NCBI RefSeq assembly: GCF_003417535.1
Contig: NZ_QVLS01000017.1
Coordinates: forward strand, 1-64,000
Reading direction: 5' to 3'
Length of the DNA stretch: 64,000 nt
Source of the DNA: Hydrogenophaga borbori
Lineage (GTDB): Bacteria > Pseudomonadota > Gammaproteobacteria > Burkholderiales > Burkholderiaceae_C
In this document: positions 60,592-64,000 of the stretch, piece by piece
How the letters are laid out: each line of letters opens with the position of its first letter
Position numbering within the stretch: position 1 is the first letter of the stretch
Translations under genes and position numbers: made by a program
The notes under the pieces: model-generated
Seen by the model: only the letters and a program-made list of their open reading frames with translations
The model's database searches: none
What the model was told of the DNA's origin: nothing

Positions 60592-61400
60592 CAGCGAACG
60601 CGATGGCTTCTGAAGTGCTGCATGTGGCGCGGGCCGGCAAAGGCGAGCCGCTGGTGCTGGTGCATGGGTATCTGGGTGGGTCCAGCCAGTGGGCTGCCGA
60701 GCTGCAGGCCCTGGGCCAGCAGCTGGACGTGATCGCGCCCGACCTGCCGGGCTTTGGCAAAAGCCGACACCTGACCTCGCCCGACCGGATCGAGGGGTAC
60801 GCCAGTGCGGTGCTGCAAGCCCTGGACCACCTGGGCGTGCAGCGCTTCCATCTGCTCGGCCACTCCATGGGCGGCATGATCGTGCAGGAGATGGTTCGCC
60901 TGGCGCCAACGCGTGTGGACCGCCTGGTGCTTTATGGCACCGGCCCGCTGGGCTTGCTGCCGGGCCGCTTCGAGACCATGGCGCGGTCGCGCGAACGATT
61001 GGCCGAAGATGGCGTGGACGCCACCGCACGCCGCATCAGCGCCACCTGGCTGTTGCACCGCGAACAATCGCCCCACGCCGCAGCGCTGGGCGATCTGGCG
61101 GCGCAGGCCAGCGCTCAGGCGGCCGAAGCCGGTCTTTGGGCCATGGAGCGTTGGGACGGGCGGCCGAACCTGCCCCACATCACCCAGCCAACCCTGATCG
61201 TCTGGGGCGACCACGACCGCAGCTACCAGTGGCCGCAAGTGGAGCAGTTGTGGCGGCAGATTCCCAACGCATCGCTCGCGGTGCTTCCGCATTGTTCGCA
61301 TGCACTCCACCTGGAATATCCCGAGTTGTTCCATCGGTTGGTGGCGGACTTCCTGCTCGGGCCTGCCAACCAGCCCATGCAGACAGGGCCGGGCAGGTGA
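60588..61400 (+). CDS. Alpha/beta-fold hydrolase
   Basis: 270 aa from the ATG at 60588, which overlaps the dctM stop. LVLVHGYLGGSSQW is the oxyanion loop, LLGHSMGGMIVQEM the nucleophile elbow, LIVWGDHDRSYQWPQVEQLW holds the acid and HCSHALHLEYPE the catalytic histidine. It is soluble and cytoplasmic, with a cap region around residues 125-190. The substrate is unknown; coupling to a TRAP operon suggests it acts on an imported ester, amide or C-C bonded compound. Confidence 0.85.
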   Translation: MTANAMASEVLHVARAGKGEPLVLVHGYLGGSSQWAAELQALGQQLDVIAPDLPGFGKSRHLTSPDRIEGYASAVLQALDHLGVQRFHLLGHSMGGMIVQEMVRLAPTRVDRLVLYGTGPLGLLPGRFETMARSRERLAEDGVDATARRISATWLLHREQSPHAAALGDLAAQASAQAAEAGLWAMERWDGRPNLPHITQPTLIVWGDHDRSYQWPQVEQLWRQIPNASLAVLPHCSHALHLEYPELFHRLVADFLLGPANQPMQTGPGR

Positions 61401-61473
61401 GGGCCTTGCCCCGGCGCTCGACCGCGAAGCTGCCTAAACTCGTGCCATCTGTTTGCAGCGCGCGGGGGCTTGC

Positions 61474-62421
61474 ATGGAACTGAAGTGGCTGGACGACTAC
61501 CTTGCCTTGATAGAGACAGGCTCCTTCTCGGCAGCAGCCGAGAAGCGGCATGTCTCCCAACCCGCGTTTTCGAGGCGCATCCAGCAGCTGGAAGACTGGG
61601 CGGGGGTTTCGCTGATCGACCGCTCACGCAAGCCGTTGCGCTTCACGCCGTTGGCTGCAAAGCACGAGGCGGCCTTCCGTAGCCTCGCCACGCAGATCTA
61701 CGAGTTTCAGGCCACGTTGCGCTCCGACGCCAATCAGACACCCGGTCTTGTGATGGCCGCCCAACACAGCCTGGCCGCCTGGTACCTGCCCACCTTTCTG
61801 GAAGAGCTTCGTTCCTTGATGCCCGACCAGCGCTTCAGGATCCGTTCCGAGAATCGTGACGAAAGCGTGGCGCTGCTGGCGCGTGGCCATGCCGACATCC
61901 TGCTGACCTACGAAACACGGCAGACCCAAAGCGACGTTCCGCCGCAGCTCGCCACATGCTGCCAACTGGGCGAGGACGCGCTGGTGCTGGTGGCCAGCGC
62001 CAGGCTGTGCAAATCGGAAGACTTCACGAACCCGAAGCGGCCCCTGCCGTTACTGTGCTTTCCCCCGGAGAGCTTCTTCGGGCAAGCCATCCGTACCCAT
62101 GCACTGCCCGAATTGATGCACGCCCGGTTGATCACCATTCAGTGTGTGAGCGAATTCAGTCTGGGTCTTCGGGAAATGGCGCTGATTCATCAGGGCGCTG
62201 CGTGGCTGCCACGAAACCTGATCGCGCAAGACCTTCAGGAGGGGAAGCTGCGGGAGGTTCAATCGGTGGGCAGCGAGGTACCGCTAAAGATTGTGGCCTA
62301 TTTTTCGAACCACAGCGGGCGAGCACTGCAAGGCCTGCTGGCGCAACTCCTTGCCCGGCGAGGCGCCCACAGTAAAGCAAACCCGCCCACGCAAGCAGAG
62401 GCCTCACTAGCACCGGAATGA
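61474..62421 (+). CDS. LysR-family regulator
   Basis: 315 aa from the ATG at 61474, giving the canonical start (MELKWLDDYLALIETGSFSA). Winged helix: KRHVSQPAFSRRIQQLEDWA. The effector domain begins at GLVMAAQHSLAAWYLPTFLE. It follows the hydrolase by 73 bases on the same strand and likely regulates the TRAP/cuyA operon or the convergent MFS gene. The C-terminal 25 residues are low-complexity. Confidence 0.88.
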   Translation: MELKWLDDYLALIETGSFSAAAEKRHVSQPAFSRRIQQLEDWAGVSLIDRSRKPLRFTPLAAKHEAAFRSLATQIYEFQATLRSDANQTPGLVMAAQHSLAAWYLPTFLEELRSLMPDQRFRIRSENRDESVALLARGHADILLTYETRQTQSDVPPQLATCCQLGEDALVLVASARLCKSEDFTNPKRPLPLLCFPPESFFGQAIRTHALPELMHARLITIQCVSEFSLGLREMALIHQGAAWLPRNLIAQDLQEGKLREVQSVGSEVPLKIVAYFSNHSGRALQGLLAQLLARRGAHSKANPPTQAEASLAPE

Positions 62422-62665
62422 ACGCCCGCAGAGCAAGCAGAAAGGTCCAGAAGTGGCCCGGTGCCTTAGTAGTCGGGCAGATACGTCGCCGACATCGCGA
62501 TCAACGCACACACGAGCGCTCCAAGCTCAACAGGCGCGATGCCTGCCAAACTGGCTTGGCACTGGGCGAACTTCTCTTCAACTCTCGAAAAGAGATAAGG
62601 ACAATGGAAAAAACCGCCCTTCTCCGGGGAGTCCAGGCCGACGACGTTGAGCTACCGCGAAAGGG

Positions 62666-63904
62666 CTAAATGCTCCGCAGCCGTCGCGAGAGGTAAAGCA
62701 GCAGCAACGCCCCTACACAAGCGGCACCACCTGCCAAGCCGAATGAAGCGGCGTAGCCGCCGCTCATGTCGCGCACCAACCCTCCCGACCAGCTACCTAT
62801 CCCTGCGGCCAGGAAGGCGAAGAAATAGATCTCGGCAATCCGGCGACCCGCCTCGGAAGCCGGAAACAACTCTCGCACCAATACCGCGTATGCGGGGACA
62901 TAGCCACCGAATCCCAGGCCTATCAGGACGACCGCTGCGAAAGTCGACGCAGGGCCAGTGGAGCCGGCCAACAGGATCACACCGGTGAGGTGCAGCACAG
63001 ACACTGCAACCAACATTCGGTAGTGACCGAACCGGTTGGAAAGCTGCCCCATTGACAGACGGGACAGCAACGTCACGCCCAGCATGACCGACACAAAGAC
63101 AGCCGCCGTGGCGGGCGCAAGGCCGATCTCTTCGCCGAAGGCAGTCAAGTGGCCGATCGCAATGAAGGTTGCGAGGTTAAAGAGTGCCATGCACAGTCCC
63201 AGGAGTGCGAATCCCGCACGGTCGATTTTGACGACACCTTTTTCTGCGGTCCTGCCATGCGAGGCGGGTTGCGGCGGTGCCCGGCGGAATGCGAACGCAC
63301 AGGCCAGGAGGATCACCCCAGCAACAATCCCATAGCCCTCGATGGCCTGGCGCCATCCGTACTGCTCCGCACTCCAGCGCAGCAGAGGCGGCAGTGTCAG
63401 CCCGCCGACACTCTGACCAGATGCGGCGATCGCAATCGACAGCGCCCGGTGTCGGTCAAACCATTGGCTCACTGCAGCCGCCAGAGGACTGAAGAAGGCG
63501 CCCTGCCCGATACCACCTACGAGCAGGCCATAGGCCAGATGAAGTGTCAGTAGGTTTTCAGCCCGTGCGGCGACCACCAAGCCTATCCCGGTGGCCAGCG
63601 CAGCCACCACCGCGATGCAGAAGAAGCCGAACCGATCCAACATGCGCCCGAGCAGCAGACTGCCCGCACCTGCACCGAACATCGCAGAGGTGTGGATCAG
63701 TGCGATCGTGCTGGCCCCTGCCTGCCAGTCACTCGAGAGCGGTTTGAGCAGAACCGGAATGCTGGTCACCGCACCGAAACTGATCGAAGCGATGACGAGC
63801 GTAACGAAGGCAACCCACCACCCATATGCACTCTGGATAGAGGGTTCCTCTACCGCCTTGACGGACAAACCAGGAAGCGGCTCTTCGCTACGTGTCAGCT
63901 GCAC
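62666..63904 (-). CDS. MFS transporter, oxalate/formate- or monocarboxylate-type
   Basis: 412 aa from a GTG; no better start lies nearby. Twelve transmembrane segments: YGWWVAFVTLVIASISFGAV first, then LLLGRMLDRFGFFCIAVVAA (motif A), SQWFDRHRALSIAIAASGQS and GQLSNRFGHYRMLVAVSVLH in the second half. The YGWW start and the QWFxxRRxxA-like motif are shared with OFA/monocarboxylate carriers. Its GTG overlaps the preceding minus-strand gene by 9 bases, so it is probably the distal gene of an operon entering from beyond the window. Confidence 0.86.
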   Translation of the reverse strand: MQLTRSEEPLPGLSVKAVEEPSIQSAYGWWVAFVTLVIASISFGAVTSIPVLLKPLSSDWQAGASTIALIHTSAMFGAGAGSLLLGRMLDRFGFFCIAVVAALATGIGLVVAARAENLLTLHLAYGLLVGGIGQGAFFSPLAAAVSQWFDRHRALSIAIAASGQSVGGLTLPPLLRWSAEQYGWRQAIEGYGIVAGVILLACAFAFRRAPPQPASHGRTAEKGVVKIDRAGFALLGLCMALFNLATFIAIGHLTAFGEEIGLAPATAAVFVSVMLGVTLLSRLSMGQLSNRFGHYRMLVAVSVLHLTGVILLAGSTGPASTFAAVVLIGLGFGGYVPAYAVLVRELFPASEAGRRIAEIYFFAFLAAGIGSWSGGLVRDMSGGYAASFGLAGGAACVGALLLLYLSRRLRSI

Positions 63905-64000
63905 GAGGAGTCGCCGAAGCGCTTGAGTTTCTGGACATTGACAACGTACTTACCCGCCTCCAGACGAACTGGGGCGACCTGAAGCGGCATTTCTGCGAGC
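63896..64000 (-). CDS. C-terminal end of an unrecognised gene (partial)
   Basis: The minus-strand frame is open from the window edge to a TGA at 63896-63898 and encodes 34 residues ending LKRFGDSSCS, including APVRLEAGKYVVNVQKLKRF. It overlaps the MFS start by 9 bases, the spacing of coupled genes, which is the main reason to believe it. Family not recognised. Confidence 0.45.

Noticed and set aside
1..64000. CRISPR array or Cas genes
   Set aside because: No regularly spaced direct repeats and no Cas-like protein were seen in the window.

Overview
The window looks like a high-GC betaproteobacterial chromosome, most likely Burkholderiales/Comamonadaceae. The evidence is orphan tripartite-tricarboxylate (Bug-type) receptors, a Porin_4-type porin, GcvA-like LysR regulators, the DUF3348/DUF802/OmpA/DUF2894 operon and strong GC3 bias. 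No rRNA, complete tRNA or CRISPR array was seen. All assignments come from reading the sequence and from recalled family knowledge; no database search was run.

Region by region. (a) 1-2.9 kb: the end of etfA, a flavodoxin-fold quinone reductase, a TesB-type thioesterase and a LysR gene. (b) 3-15.2 kb, minus strand: a tightly packed aromatic catabolic operon reading pobA > ligA > ligB > Bug receptor > self-sufficient reductive dehalogenase fused to its reductase > porin > aldehyde dehydrogenase > ThDP enzyme > second Bug receptor. Together these could take up a halogenated 4-hydroxyaryl acid, dehalogenate it, hydroxylate 4-hydroxybenzoate to protocatechuate and open the ring at the 4,5 bond. 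(c) 15.2-17.2 kb: a TetR/MFS pair sharing a near-perfect palindromic operator. (d) 17.2-24.9 kb: a GcvA-like regulator diverging from an operon of polar-amino-acid-type ABC transporter, RuBisCO-like protein, DUF1537 kinase and SDR, which resembles branched sugar-acid (apionate-type) catabolism. (e) 25-29.4 kb: TsaC, then a coupled four-gene operon that encodes what looks like a MotA/MotB-like (ZorA/ZorB-like) ion-driven motor with two unknown partners. (f) 29.4-34.3 kb: an arginine deiminase operon (antiporter, arcA, arcB, arcC) behind an FNR/ANR box.

(g) 34.24-48.35 kb is a lower-GC mosaic of foreign and broken DNA. It holds an AAA ATPase remnant, a 5'-truncated coupled operon ending in an HNH nuclease, an orphan pilus-type gene, an orphan Rhs C-terminal toxin with a membrane immunity candidate, a NYN/LOTUS protein, the displaced 3' half of a tRNA-Arg(CCG), a tandem tyrosine-recombinase operon, a ParDE-like pair and an IS3-family remnant. 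The orientation of the tRNA fragment implies that an integrated element extends rightwards from about 41.83 kb, perhaps past the window end.

(h) 48.35-62.4 kb is a sulfur/sulfonate region: a SulP permease, a nitrate-reductase-associated protein, cytoplasmic SoeABC-like sulfite dehydrogenase, a CysL-like LysR, a CuyA-like L-cysteate sulfo-lyase, a TRAP transporter, an alpha/beta hydrolase and another LysR. The economical reading is import of cysteate (or a related sulfonate), cleavage to pyruvate, ammonia and sulfite, then oxidation of sulfite to sulfate. The window ends with an MFS permease and the 3' end of an unrecognised gene.
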